Below are positions 45,384-53,446 of a DNA stretch of 64,000 bases, in pieces. Both the position numbers and the translations under genes were made by a program. Location of the stretch: the NCBI RefSeq assembly GCF_029223885.1, contig NZ_CP119409.1, positions 1,452,001 to 1,516,000 of the forward strand, written 5' to 3'. The DNA comes from Pararhizobium gei. Its GTDB lineage: Bacteria; Pseudomonadota; Alphaproteobacteria; Rhizobiales; Rhizobiaceae. Position 1 is the first letter of the stretch. Each line of letters starts with the position of its first letter. The notes under the pieces are model-generated. The model searched no databases. It had not been told where the DNA came from and saw only the letters and a program-made list of their open reading frames with translations.

Positions 45384-46654
45384 TTGCGCGGCCCCTTGAG
45401 GTCGAGGCTGGTGATGTTGGATTGCTCCCTGGCCTCTGCTTCGGCCAGCGCCGTCTGGATATCGATGCCGCTGCGCTGCAGCGCCTTCTGTACCTCCAGC
45501 GCCTCCAGAAGCTCGGCGGCAGTGATCCGCTCGGCGAAGGGCAATGTCTGTTCCTGACGGCGCAGCGCCCCATGGGCGATCGACAGCATGAAGACCAGCA
45601 CGGCCGGCAGAAGATCGATGGCGATGGCGCCGGCCCAGCTCGGGATGAAGTCCGAGGCATAGCGCAGCACGGCGGCGGCAGACGAGAGCGGCACGAAGCG
45701 GCGCTCTTCGACCGGCTCGCGGGTGAGGATCTGGTCGGCGGCTTCGGACAGCACCTTGGACTGGGCGGCCACCGAGGTGCGGATCGTCTCCATCACCTGA
45801 TCCTGCCGGTTGGCAAGGTCGGCTTCCTGGCCGCTGGCGACCGGAGCGATGAAGCCGAGCGACAGGTCTTCCGCCGCCCGCTTGACGGAGGCGGCAATGG
45901 AGGTCTGTTCCAGCGCCGTGATGGTGCCTGTGAGCGCCACGACCTCGGCGGCGAACTGGTCGGCGCGCGGATCGATGGCGCCGGGCGCCGAAACCAGCCC
46001 GCGCATGGTGGCAAGACGGGTGCTGCCTTCGTCAAACAGCGTGGTGACGCGCTCGCGCGAGGCGGCAATGCCGTTTTCCAGTTCCTTCAGTTGCGCTGCC
46101 ATCTGGCCGAGCAGTTGCACGACGCTGCCCGCACCCGTGGTGCCCGTCAGCGCGCCGCTTTCGCGCTCCTGGTCGGACAGGCGCTGGAAACGTTCGGAGG
46201 TGCGCTGGATGTCGGGAAGCAGGCTTTGCGCCGCAAGGGCATTCTGGTGGGCGCGGTCGAGATCTGCGGTGTAATCCTCCACCGTCTCCGCCAGATGCTG
46301 CTCGAGCGCTGCCGAGCCGGCAAGGGCTGCCGCATTCAGCCAGCTCGACATGGCGATGATCATCGCGCAGCCGAGCGCCATGACGCCGATCATCGCGCCG
46401 CGGCCGGCGGTTCCGGTGACGTGCGGATAGAAGCGGGCCATATAGCTCCAGAAGGCGTAGATGGCGACGGAAACGGCGGAGGAATAGATCAGCGCCGCGA
46501 AAAACACGGCGGTGGCCGAGCCGTCGAGGATCGAGCGGACCCCGAGATAGGTATAGACGCCCGAGGCCAAAGCCAGTGTCGCGAGCGCAAACCGCGTCAT
46601 CGTCTCGACGGCATCGATGCCATCCTGCAATCGGTGGGATGCGCCAAGCGCCAT
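45380..46654 (-). CDS. Membrane protein with central coiled coil, partner of the ClpP-like protein
   Basis: 424-residue protein. Three membrane segments lie near the N-terminus (about residues 20-40, 48-72 and 85-105). A long alanine/glutamine-rich helical region (about 115-320, for example LLGQMAAQLKELENGIAAS) follows, then a further membrane segment near SWAGAIAIDLLPAVLVFML. A short C-terminal helix ends the protein. The start at 46654 has GGAGA 8 bases upstream. No family recognised. A sensor or scaffold for the coupled ClpP-like protein is one reading. Confidence 0.65.
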   Translation of the reverse strand: MALGASHRLQDGIDAVETMTRFALATLALASGVYTYLGVRSILDGSATAVFFAALIYSSAVSVAIYAFWSYMARFYPHVTGTAGRGAMIGVMALGCAMIIAMSSWLNAAALAGSAALEQHLAETVEDYTADLDRAHQNALAAQSLLPDIQRTSERFQRLSDQERESGALTGTTGAGSVVQLLGQMAAQLKELENGIAASRERVTTLFDEGSTRLATMRGLVSAPGAIDPRADQFAAEVVALTGTITALEQTSIAASVKRAAEDLSLGFIAPVASGQEADLANRQDQVMETIRTSVAAQSKVLSEAADQILTREPVEERRFVPLSSAAAVLRYASDFIPSWAGAIAIDLLPAVLVFMLSIAHGALRRQEQTLPFAERITAAELLEALEVQKALQRSGIDIQTALAEAEAREQSNITSLDLKGPRK

Positions 46655-46842
46655 AGGGTCAGTCTCCGGCTGGTTGTGCCTTAACAAACCCTTAAAATAC
46701 CGGCGAAATCAAGGCTTGCGAGAAAGCCGGCGCCAGTCCCGGAAGGCAGGCGGGTCGACCGGCACGCCGGTGCCTGATCCGATCCGCTTGCAACCTTGCC
46801 TTTCTGGAAGACGGGGCCATATCTCCGCCTGAAGGAGATCCC

Positions 46843-47241
46843 ATGAAGAACACATCAGCTTTCAGCTTAATCGCAATCGGGCTTTCGAGCCTTGTCATCT
46901 CGGGTTGTGTCAGCGAAGGCGGCTCATACGAATCCCGGCCGCCATCCGTCTATCGCGAGCGCGTCATCATCGACCGGAACGACTATCGGCCGGATCGGCG
47001 CCCCGGTTTCGTTCGCGATGACGACCGGGACATGCGGGGAGGCAGAGACCGCGACCGGAGTGATGATCGCGGCAGGGGTCCGGATCGGGACCGGGGCGAC
47101 GATCGCGACAGAAACGATGGTCGGGACGGTGTTCGGGGCGACAGGGACAGAGATGGAACGCGTGACGGTCGTCCGCGATGCGAAGGACCTCGCTGCCCTG
47201 ATCGGGACGACGATAATCGCCCGTCGCGCGCCCGTTTCTAA
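46843..47241 (+). CDS. Asp/Arg-rich lipoprotein
   Basis: 132-residue protein with lipoprotein signal IAIGLSSLVISGC (Cys at about residue 22). The mature part is almost entirely low-complexity R/D/G (repeated DRDRxDDR units, residues 58-120), a highly charged tail near neutral overall. AAGGAG lies 7-8 bases before the start. The function is unknown; the tail could bind ions or polyanions or be a disordered spacer. The extreme composition makes homology calls unreliable. Confidence 0.65.
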   Translation: MKNTSAFSLIAIGLSSLVISGCVSEGGSYESRPPSVYRERVIIDRNDYRPDRRPGFVRDDDRDMRGGRDRDRSDDRGRGPDRDRGDDRDRNDGRDGVRGDRDRDGTRDGRPRCEGPRCPDRDDDNRPSRARF

Positions 47242-47332
47242 GCAACATCAGTGGCCGGCAGTTTTGACCGGCAGTTCCAGGCGAGCGGACTTCAGTCATG
47301 GTCGGTCTACTGTCTTGACAGGCTGGCGTGCA

Positions 47333-48223
47333 TCAGACCAATGAAAGTCCAGCCAAGGCTGCCTGCAGCCTTGGCTTTTCGTTTGCCGCCAGCGGAAGGA
47401 TCGGGCGCGGCGGGTCAAAGCGACTAAGCTCAAGCAGGTTGGCGACGGCGTGAACCACCCGGTAGCTGCTCAGTTCGCGAAACAGGCTCCAGAACGGTTC
47501 GAAAAGCGCGTTGATGCGCTCAACCTCGGCGCGGTCTCCGCCCTGCGCTGCTCGCATCAGCTTGACGCACGGCTCCGGCAGCAGGCCGGCAAGGACGCTG
47601 TACCAGGCGACGCCCCCGGAGAGGATTGCGTCGGCCGCCCGCCAGTCGCCGCTGTAGCCGATGGCGAAACCGGCGTGAACGGCTGCCTGCGTCGCCAGAT
47701 GGGTTCCCGGCATATCGTCTGCTGGCACAGCCGGATTTTTCACGGCGACGATTGACGGTATGGCGGCAAGGCGTGTCAGGAGCGCGTTGCCGATCGAAAA
47801 ATGCGTCGTGCCCGGATTGTTGTAGACGCAGATCGGCAGGTCCGTGGCTTTGGCGACGGCAGCGAAATGCTCGAACACTTCATTGTCCGAAAGCGGCGTG
47901 TAGGACACCGGCGCCAGCAGAAGTCCCTGCGCGCCGGCATCCCGTGCATCCTGCGCAAGCGCTACCGCGTCGTCGGTGCGCAGGGCCCCCACACCGACGA
48001 TGAGCGGCGTGCGCCCGCCAAGGCAATCGGCGGCAGTTTCGATGGCCCGCCGCTTCTCGTCGCGACAGAGATACATATAGGAGCCTGTGCTTCCCAACAG
48101 GCCGACGGAATCGGCGCCGGCCTTGTCGATGCGCTTGAGCAGGATGCCCAGTGTCTGGGTGTCGACACGTCCATGGCCGTCGGCGGGCGTGATGGGAAAA
48201 GCGGACAGGCCATGGAACAGCAT
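47333..48223 (-). CDS. Dihydrodipicolinate synthase/N-acetylneuraminate lyase family protein
   Basis: 296-residue TIM-barrel class I aldolase. The Schiff-base lysine is in SIVAVKNPAVPADD (about residue 161), tyrosine in DLPICVYNNPGTTHFS, and the GLLGSTGSYMYLCRDEKRRAI block is near the N-terminus. The GSTGSY form (rather than GTTGE of true DapA) points to a paralogue acting on other 2-oxo acids. Monocistronic. Exact substrate not assignable. Confidence 0.85.
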   Translation of the reverse strand: MLFHGLSAFPITPADGHGRVDTQTLGILLKRIDKAGADSVGLLGSTGSYMYLCRDEKRRAIETAADCLGGRTPLIVGVGALRTDDAVALAQDARDAGAQGLLLAPVSYTPLSDNEVFEHFAAVAKATDLPICVYNNPGTTHFSIGNALLTRLAAIPSIVAVKNPAVPADDMPGTHLATQAAVHAGFAIGYSGDWRAADAILSGGVAWYSVLAGLLPEPCVKLMRAAQGGDRAEVERINALFEPFWSLFRELSSYRVVHAVANLLELSRFDPPRPILPLAANEKPRLQAALAGLSLV

Positions 48224-48306
48224 ATCGGATCTCTGCGCTGGGTGAGGGATGGACGTCCAACTATGGCTGCTCGGCCGCCGAAGTCAAAGGCGCGATTGTG
48301 CCGATG

Positions 48307-48636
48307 TCATTTTGCCGATTCCTTTAACATCTCTCGTGTCAGTTCGCCGCCAAGCTCCACGGTCTTTGTCTGCTTGTTATAGACGCAGATCTGCGTGATC
48401 CTGCCCTTTGCACCCTGGGGCTTGCCGCTGACCAGAGCAAGGCCGAAGGACTGCGAGCCGAAAGGATCGACCACCACACGGGGCTTTTCGATCGAACCGG
48501 CCGCCGCCGCCAGGCATTTTTCGGCCACGTCCGCACGCATCGCGCCCCAGGCGTCGTCAGATGAGGCAAACGCCAGCGAAGGGGCGAAGCTTGCGGTAAC
48601 GAGGACGGCGAGGGTGACGCGGCTGTGGAAAGTCAT
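48307..48636 (-). CDS. Small exported hypothetical protein
   Basis: 109-residue protein with signal peptide (LAVLVTASFAPSLAFA, cleavage before SSDDAW). The mature part has a helix with a cysteine (VAEKCLAAAAGS) and a beta-rich end (GRITQICVYNKQTKTVELGG); the two cysteines could form a disulfide. The start at 48636 follows AAGGAAAC. Related small periplasmic proteins occur in Rhizobiales, but function is unknown. Confidence 0.65.
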   Translation of the reverse strand: MTFHSRVTLAVLVTASFAPSLAFASSDDAWGAMRADVAEKCLAAAAGSIEKPRVVVDPFGSQSFGLALVSGKPQGAKGRITQICVYNKQTKTVELGGELTREMLKESAK

Positions 48637-48896
48637 GATGTTTCCTTTTGTCTTTTCGTATCGATGGCGGGCGTACCGCACCGGCGGCGAACCTGTCGAA
48701 GGATCATGTCCATTCTGTGCCCGAGATCGAAAGAGGAACAATCGGCCGTTAGAAGTATTTTCCAAGCCTGTGGCGAATTTTGACAGGGCAACTGTTGCCT
48801 GCGGCGTTGGTGGTGCCTATGTTCCACCTCACAGAATTCCTTCATGAATTCCAACCCGGCTTTCATGAAACCCACCTGAAAAGAGGAGAGACCACC

Positions 48897-49496
48897 ATGG
48901 CTTTCGAATTGCCGAACCTGCCTTACGATTACGACGCGCTGACGCCTTACATGTCGCGCGAGACGCTTGAGTATCATCACGACAAGCATCACCTCGCTTA
49001 CGTGACGAACGGCAACAAGCTTGCCGAGGAAGCCGGTTTTGCCGACCTTTCGCTCGAGGAGATCGTCAAGAAGTCCTACGGCACCAACCAGCCGCTGTTC
49101 AACAATGCCGGCCAGCACTACAACCATTTGCATTTCTGGAAGTGGATGAAGAAGGGTGGCGGCGGAACGCAGTTGCCGGGCAAGCTCGATGCGGCGATCA
49201 AGTCCGATCTCGGCGGTTATGACAAGTTCCGGGCCGATTTCATCGCAGCCGGCACCACGCAGTTCGGCTCCGGCTGGGCCTGGCTCTCGGTCAAGGGTGG
49301 CAAGCTCGAAATCTCCAAGACCCCGAACGGCGAAAGCCCGCTGGTCCACGGCGCGTCGCCGATCCTCGGTGTCGACGTGTGGGAACATTCCTATTACATC
49401 GACTATCGCAACGCCCGTCCGAAATATCTGGAAGCCTTCGTCGACAGCCTGATCAACTGGGATTACGTGCTGGAACTGTACGAAGCCGCTGCTTGA
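48897..49496 (+). CDS. sodB: Superoxide dismutase, Fe/Mn type
   Basis: 199-residue cytoplasmic superoxide dismutase. Metal ligands are visible: His in YHHDKHHLAYV, His in QHYNHLHFWKWM, and Asp/His in LGVDVWEHSYYIDYRN. The sequence has features used for both Fe and Mn forms (AGQHYNH, GSGWAWL); rhizobial enzymes of this type can be cambialistic, so the metal is not certain. AGAGGAGAG lies 7-8 bases before the start. A perfect 14-bp terminator follows. Confidence 0.94.
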   Translation: MAFELPNLPYDYDALTPYMSRETLEYHHDKHHLAYVTNGNKLAEEAGFADLSLEEIVKKSYGTNQPLFNNAGQHYNHLHFWKWMKKGGGGTQLPGKLDAAIKSDLGGYDKFRADFIAAGTTQFGSGWAWLSVKGGKLEISKTPNGESPLVHGASPILGVDVWEHSYYIDYRNARPKYLEAFVDSLINWDYVLELYEAAA

Positions 49497-49518
49497 ACGA
49501 CGCAGATGATCGATGACG

Positions 49519-49550
49519 AAAGGCCGCGAAGCGTCTGCTTCGCGGCCTTT
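49519..49550. terminator. Strong terminator after sodB
   Basis: AAAGGCCGCGAAGC (49519-49532), loop GTCT, GCTTCGCGGCCTTT (49537-49550): a perfect 14-bp stem, followed by CTTTG. It would also stop minus-strand transcripts arriving from the pseudogene region. Confidence 0.9.
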
Positions 49551-49555
49551 CTTTG

Positions 49556-50010
49556 TTCCGCGTGATCCCCACGCCGCGACGTCGGTGCCGGAAAAGGCGA
49601 AACGTTTGACGAAAGGCGTGAACAGCGTCCGGGGATAGATCTGGGCAGCGCGGCTGGCGCCGATCAGAACCGGTCCGACAACCGGCCTCGTTGAAAGCCA
49701 GGCAAGGGCGATCCTGGCGGCGTCCCGGTCTCGTCGGCCACCTGCAGCAAGGCGTCCGTGGTCTCTTCCGATTTTCCGTCCGGAAGTTCCGGCGGGCGGT
49801 TGCCGGCGACATTGGCTGGATCGTCGCGCCGGTATTTTCCGGAAAAAAATCCGCCGCCGAGCGGGCTCCTGGGCACCATCGCCATGCCAAATTCCGATGC
49901 CAGTGCGATATGCTCGTTCTCGACGCCGCGTTCGGCCAGGGAATACTCGAACTGGAGCGCAATCGGCGCTGGCAGTCCGCGCGCCAAAGCCAGGGTGCAA
50001 ATTGTGTTCG
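49556..50010 (-). pseudogene. Decayed aldo/keto reductase fragment
   Basis: The C-terminal half of a YajO/Tas-type aldo/keto reductase is recognisable: PAPIALQFEYSLAERGVENE and GMAMVPRSPLGGGFFSGKY in one frame (about 49985-49810), then ARIALAWLSTRPVVGPVLIG in another (about 49722-49660). At least one frameshift, near 49720, separates them, and the N-terminal barrel half with the catalytic residues is absent. No longer functional. It is not obviously a copy of the two intact reductases at 27.6-29.6 kb. Confidence 0.75.
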
Positions 50011-50233
50011 TTATGCAGCGCCCGAGCGGCTTTTCGAGCCGCGCCCCGCGGGTGGCAAAGCCCAGTCCGAAGACAAGGCAGAGCGTTTTCATGGCCTTAT
50101 CCCGGCGGGATAAAGGGGAATTCAAGTAAATGTTACTTTCTTCAGGAGCTTAAAATGTAATCATGCCGGCGCATCGACAAGAGAGACGCCGCATGGCGAT
50201 CCGCCACGGAATCTGGCAGAGCGGGAGAATGAC

Positions 50234-50671
50234 ATGAAGCTTAAAACGATACTATCGGCGCTGGTGATTGCCGGCTGCGGCGTGAGCGCAGTGGTCGCTG
50301 CCGATGATCCGGTCAAGGTCCGCGAAAGCCTGATGAAGCAGATCGGAGGCTCGATGGGCGCGCTGGCCGGTATCGCCAAGGGCGAAAAGCCCTATGATGC
50401 CGAGGTGGTCAAGACGGCACTGACGACCATCGGCACAAGTATCAAGGCTTTCCCGGACCAGTTTCCGGCCGGTTCGGAAGCAGGCTCCGAGGCTAGCCCG
50501 AAGATCTGGGAGAATATGGATGACTTCAAGGCTAAAGCGGCAAAGCTCGGCACGGACGCCGACATGCTGCTCGCCCAGCTTCCCGCCGACCAGGCGGCTG
50601 TCGGCGAAGCGGCCGGAGTGCTCGGAAAGAATTGCGGCGGCTGTCATCAGCTCTATCGCGTCAAAAAATAG
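50234..50671 (+). CDS. Cytochrome c' (c556-type)
   Basis: 145-residue periplasmic four-helix-bundle cytochrome. Signal peptide LSALVIAGCGVSAVVA, cleavage near AADDPVK. The heme-binding CGGCH is near the C-terminus (LGKNCGGCHQLYRVKK), the hallmark position for cytochrome c'. It binds NO or serves electron transfer depending on the member. It sits 94 bp upstream of a diheme cytochrome gene, suggesting an operon. Confidence 0.9.
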   Translation: MKLKTILSALVIAGCGVSAVVAADDPVKVRESLMKQIGGSMGALAGIAKGEKPYDAEVVKTALTTIGTSIKAFPDQFPAGSEAGSEASPKIWENMDDFKAKAAKLGTDADMLLAQLPADQAAVGEAAGVLGKNCGGCHQLYRVKK

Positions 50672-50765
50672 CGGTAGAGCTTCACCAGCCAAGCGAATGA
50701 TCGGGTGTGCCGGCCCTGCTGGCGCACCAGATCCTGTATGACGAGACAGGCCGCAGGAGATGACG

Positions 50766-51680
50766 ATGGGCACGAGGCTTCGAAAACTGGCGTCCGTCGT
50801 TCTTTTTGTCGGCGTTATCGTAGGCGGCGGCGCATGGTTCGTCACGAAGCCCGAACCTTGGCCAGCGTCCCATTGGCAGGGACTGGGCGAAGCTGATCTT
50901 GCCAATGGCGAGCACATCTTCTGGGCCGGCGGCTGCGTCAGCTGCCATGCTGCGCCGAAATCCGAGGGCGACGCGAAGCTCGTCCTATCGGGCGGCCTGC
51001 CGCTCACCAGCCCGTTCGGCACGTTCCACGTTCCCAACATCTCGCCGGACGAAAAGGCCGGCATCGGCGGCTGGACGCTGGCGGAATTCGGCGATGCCAT
51101 GACCCGCGGCGTCGGGAAAAGCGGCGAGCATCTCTATCCGTCCTTTCCTTACGGCTCCTATGCGAGGCTGACGCAGAAGGACATAAACGACCTCTACGGC
51201 TTCATCCGGACACTGCCGAAGAGCGCCAATGTGGCGCCACCGCACGATCTGCCGTTCCCTTTCAACATCCGCCTTTCCCTCGGCGGCTGGAAGCTGCTGT
51301 TCTTCACCGACAAGCCCCGGGTGACAGTCGATACCACCGATCCGAAGATCGCCCGCGGTCAGTATCTTGTCGAAGGTCCCGGCCATTGCGGGGAGTGTCA
51401 CACCCCGCGCAATGCCTTGGGCGGGTTTGAGGCTGACCGCTGGCTGGCCGGCGCACCGAACCCGGAGGGCGAGGGCATCGTTCCGAACATCACGCCGGGA
51501 TCGACGAGCATCGGCTCCTGGAGCGAGAGCGATATCGCCAACTACCTGGAAACCGGCTTTACACCCGATTTCGATTCCGTCGGCGGCTCGATGGTCGAGG
51601 TTCAGCAGAACCTCGCAAAACTCCCGGCCAGCGACCGCGAGGCGATCGCGGCCTATCTGAAGGCGGTGCCTTCGCTGTAG
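50766..51680 (+). CDS. Diheme cytochrome c
   Basis: 304-residue membrane-anchored or exported protein (one N-terminal hydrophobic segment LASVVLFVGVIVGGGAWFV). Two heme sites are seen: GGCVSCHAAPKSEG and GHCGECHTPRNALGG. The NISPDEKAGIGGWT and NITPGSTSIGSWSESDIANYL segments match cytochrome subunits of membrane dehydrogenases. The start at 50766 is preferred because AGGAG is 7-8 bases away; ATG 50760 is too close to it. Probably the electron acceptor for a dehydrogenase not adjacent here. Confidence 0.85.
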   Translation: MGTRLRKLASVVLFVGVIVGGGAWFVTKPEPWPASHWQGLGEADLANGEHIFWAGGCVSCHAAPKSEGDAKLVLSGGLPLTSPFGTFHVPNISPDEKAGIGGWTLAEFGDAMTRGVGKSGEHLYPSFPYGSYARLTQKDINDLYGFIRTLPKSANVAPPHDLPFPFNIRLSLGGWKLLFFTDKPRVTVDTTDPKIARGQYLVEGPGHCGECHTPRNALGGFEADRWLAGAPNPEGEGIVPNITPGSTSIGSWSESDIANYLETGFTPDFDSVGGSMVEVQQNLAKLPASDREAIAAYLKAVPSL

Positions 51681-51813
51681 TCATTTGCTGCGGAGCGGCA
51701 CGGTCGTGTCGCCGCTCTGCCTCAGGAACAGAATTTAACGTTATGTTTTACGTTTAATGTTTATTTTATAAAGTAGATGATGCATACTCTCTTTCTCGCA
51801 AAAGGAGGGTAAT

Positions 51814-52317
51814 ATGAACATGCTGCATGTCTCAGTCCGCCCGGGTTCGGAAAAAGCCCGCATCTGGCAAATCTGCGACGAGCTTTTTGCCCGAAAGGGC
51901 GAAATTCCGTCGGGCCGTGAGGTTGTCAATCTCTATCTTGCGGAAGACGGCAAAGAAGGAACAGGCTTCACGCAATACTCCCACTGGAAAAAGGAATTGC
52001 AGTCCCGCATGCAAGTTGCAGGAGATCAACAGGAGCAAGGGGAACCGCAGGCGATGGTTGCCGGCGCGGTGGCGTTCCGGCCAATTACCATTTCGCCGGA
52101 TGGGCATCTGATCGTTCCCGCGGATATGCGACGGGCAATGATGTTGGATGGAGATGGCCGGGCAACGGCGTCCGTGGTCGATGGTGAATTGCGGATCATC
52201 TCGCCGCTGGCAGCACTGTCTCAGCTTCAGCGACGAACACAGGACCTCGTTCCACGCGGTTCTCTCGTGTCGGATGAACTCATCGCCGAGCGGCGTGCCG
52301 AGGCGCAGGCGGAATGA
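51814..52317 (+). CDS. VapB/AbrB-type antitoxin with extra N-terminal domain
   Basis: 167-residue protein. The C-terminal part is a SpoVT/AbrB-like swapped-hairpin domain (ITISPDGHLIVPADMRRAMM, then GELRIISPLAAL). It is followed by a toxin-binding tail (RGSLVSDELIAERRAEAQ), which is typical of VapB. The N-terminal 75 residues (ARIWQICDELFARKGEIPSG and FTQYSHWKKELQ) resemble the N-terminal DNA-binding domain of KfrA-like plasmid proteins, so the antitoxin is about twice the usual length. AGGAGG precedes the start. Repeats TTTAACGTTATG/TTTTACGTTTAATG lie upstream (51735-51760). It overlaps vapC by 4 bp. Confidence 0.75.
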   Translation: MNMLHVSVRPGSEKARIWQICDELFARKGEIPSGREVVNLYLAEDGKEGTGFTQYSHWKKELQSRMQVAGDQQEQGEPQAMVAGAVAFRPITISPDGHLIVPADMRRAMMLDGDGRATASVVDGELRIISPLAALSQLQRRTQDLVPRGSLVSDELIAERRAEAQAE

Positions 52318-52700
52318 GCGGAGCCGTATTCGACGCATCGGCACTGCTGGCGATGGCCTTTGCCGAGCCCGGTGCCGACAAGGCGATTGCCTATCTCTCC
52401 ATCGGTCGTGTGTCTGCCGTCAACTATTCGGAAGCCGGCACCAAGCTGATTGACAAAGGCATGAACCCCGAAGAAGCCTTTGCGCTGCTTGGCGCGTTGG
52501 GGCTGGAGGTTGTGGCTTTCGACGTGACTGAGGCGAAGACCGCCGCCGGCCTTCGCCAGCAACGTCGGCGTCTCGGTCTTTCCTTCGCCGATCGCGCCTG
52601 CCTGGCTCTTGCCGATCGTAACGCAGCAGTGGTTTTGACCACGGATCGGGCTTGGGCAAGTCTGGAAGGCCTTGCCTGCACCGTCTCCCTCCTTCGCTGA
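52314..52700 (+). CDS. VapC-type PIN-domain ribonuclease toxin
   Basis: 128-residue PIN-domain protein. Acidic active-site residues are seen in VFDASALLAMAF (Asp6 or so), VNYSEAGTKL, GLSFADRACLALA and VLTTDRAW. VapC toxins cut tRNA or rRNA and are held inactive by VapB. ATG lies within the antitoxin stop (ATGA), so they are translationally coupled. Intact. Convergent with the GNAT gene (7-bp gap). Confidence 0.88.
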   Translation: MSGAVFDASALLAMAFAEPGADKAIAYLSIGRVSAVNYSEAGTKLIDKGMNPEEAFALLGALGLEVVAFDVTEAKTAAGLRQQRRRLGLSFADRACLALADRNAAVVLTTDRAWASLEGLACTVSLLR

Positions 52701-52707
52701 ATCCCGT

Positions 52708-53211
52708 TCACGCCAGCGTCTGCAGATACCGCATGCCGGTCACCGGGCCGGGCGTGAAGTTTTCCGACTCATAGAAGCGGTGAGCCTGGAAATTGCCGGT
52801 CGCCGCGCTGACGGAAAGATAGGCGGCGCCCGCCATGCGCGCCTGCTCGCGGGCCTTGGCGACAAGATGTCGGCCGATGCCGGTGCCGCGATGGGCAGGG
52901 CGGACGTAGAGGTGATGCAGTTCCATGCCGCGCATGCCCTGCTGCGCCCTGTAGAGCGGCACAAGAATGGCATAGCCGATCGGCTCGCCGGCCGCTTCTG
53001 CCACGAGGGCGCTGATCCAGGGCAGGGGTCCGAACAGGTCCCGCTCCAGGCTTTCGGCCGTCACGGCGGCCGCGTCGCCATGATGCGCCGCAAGTTCGGC
53101 GATCATGTCGCGAAGACCGGCAAGATCATGTGTCTTGGCCACGCGGATGGTGACCATCGGTGCGCGAGCCGCAAGATGGGGCGGTGATGTGGAAATGGGC
53201 GTATGCAGCAT
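52708..53211 (-). CDS. GNAT N-acetyltransferase preceded by a possible attenuator
   Basis: 167-residue GNAT enzyme. The acetyl-CoA-binding motif is HLYVRPAHRGTGIGRHLVAK (about residues 100-119), with an AAYLSVSAATGNFQAHRFYE block behind it. The start at 53211 has AAGGAG 8 bases before it; an internal ATG at 53157 is also compatible with the family start. Upstream on the same strand lie a promoter, a 16-codon leader peptide with adjacent Trp-Tyr-Phe codons, and a terminator hairpin (53254-53279). Expression may therefore respond to aromatic amino acids. Substrate unknown. Confidence 0.85.
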   Translation of the reverse strand: MLHTPISTSPPHLAARAPMVTIRVAKTHDLAGLRDMIAELAAHHGDAAAVTAESLERDLFGPLPWISALVAEAAGEPIGYAILVPLYRAQQGMRGMELHHLYVRPAHRGTGIGRHLVAKAREQARMAGAAYLSVSAATGNFQAHRFYESENFTPGPVTGMRYLQTLA

Positions 53212-53253
53212 TGTCGAGGCTCCTTGATGCCTTGTCCGCCATCAGGTGCCATC

Positions 53254-53279
53254 AAAAACAAAAGCCGCCTGATGGCGGC
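53254..53279 (-). terminator. Terminator hairpin of the putative attenuator
   Basis: On the minus strand GCCGCC-ATCA-GGCGGC followed by TTTTGTTTTT. It lies between the leader peptide (ending 53307) and the GNAT start (53211). The minus-strand GCGGC at 53304-53300 can pair with the 5' arm of this hairpin and would compete with it. Confidence 0.7.
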
Positions 53280-53306
53280 CTGTTGAACGAGATCAGTCAG
53301 CCGCAC

Positions 53307-53357
53307 CTATGGGAGCAGCGTAAAATACCAGCGGACGATGTTTACGGTTCTGATCAT
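53307..53357 (-). CDS. Candidate leader peptide with Trp-Tyr-Phe codons
   Basis: 16-codon frame, MIRTVNIVRWYFTLLP, stop TAG at 53307. The consecutive TGG-TAT-TTT codons lie at positions 10-12, 5 codons before the stop. No Shine-Dalgarno is needed if the predicted start site at about 53358 is right, making it leaderless as trpL is in Sinorhizobium. A hairpin terminator follows after 28 bp and then the GNAT gene. This is the architecture of ribosome-mediated attenuation; control by aromatic amino-acid supply is inferred. Confidence 0.6.
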   Translation of the reverse strand: MIRTVNIVRWYFTLLP

Positions 53358-53364
53358 GGCGGCG

Positions 53365-53392
53365 AATGTCGCCTTTTCGCGCGGCTTGTCAA
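53365..53392 (-). promoter_or_regulatory. Promoter of the leader/GNAT unit
   Basis: A perfect -35 TTGACA (53392-53387 on the minus strand) and a weak -10 GACATT (53370-53365), 16 bp apart. The expected start is at about 53358, at or next to the leader-peptide ATG at 53357. Confidence 0.55.
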
Positions 53393-53415
53393 CTGGAATC
53401 TTGGTAAAGCCAATT

Positions 53416-53439
53416 AAAAAAGGGCCGGCGAACCGGCCC
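53416..53439 (-). terminator. Intrinsic terminator after gcd
   Basis: On the minus strand GGGCCGG-TTCG-CCGGCCC followed by TTTTTT, just 8 bp past the glucose dehydrogenase stop. Classical structure with a stable tetraloop. Confidence 0.9.
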
Positions 53440-53446
53440 CCTCCTG

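Noticed and set aside
48633..50000. 455-codon minus-strand frame spanning sodB and the aldo/keto reductase remnant
   Set aside because: Only a short stretch is homologous to aldo/keto reductases; the rest is antisense to sodB. Called as a pseudogene fragment instead.
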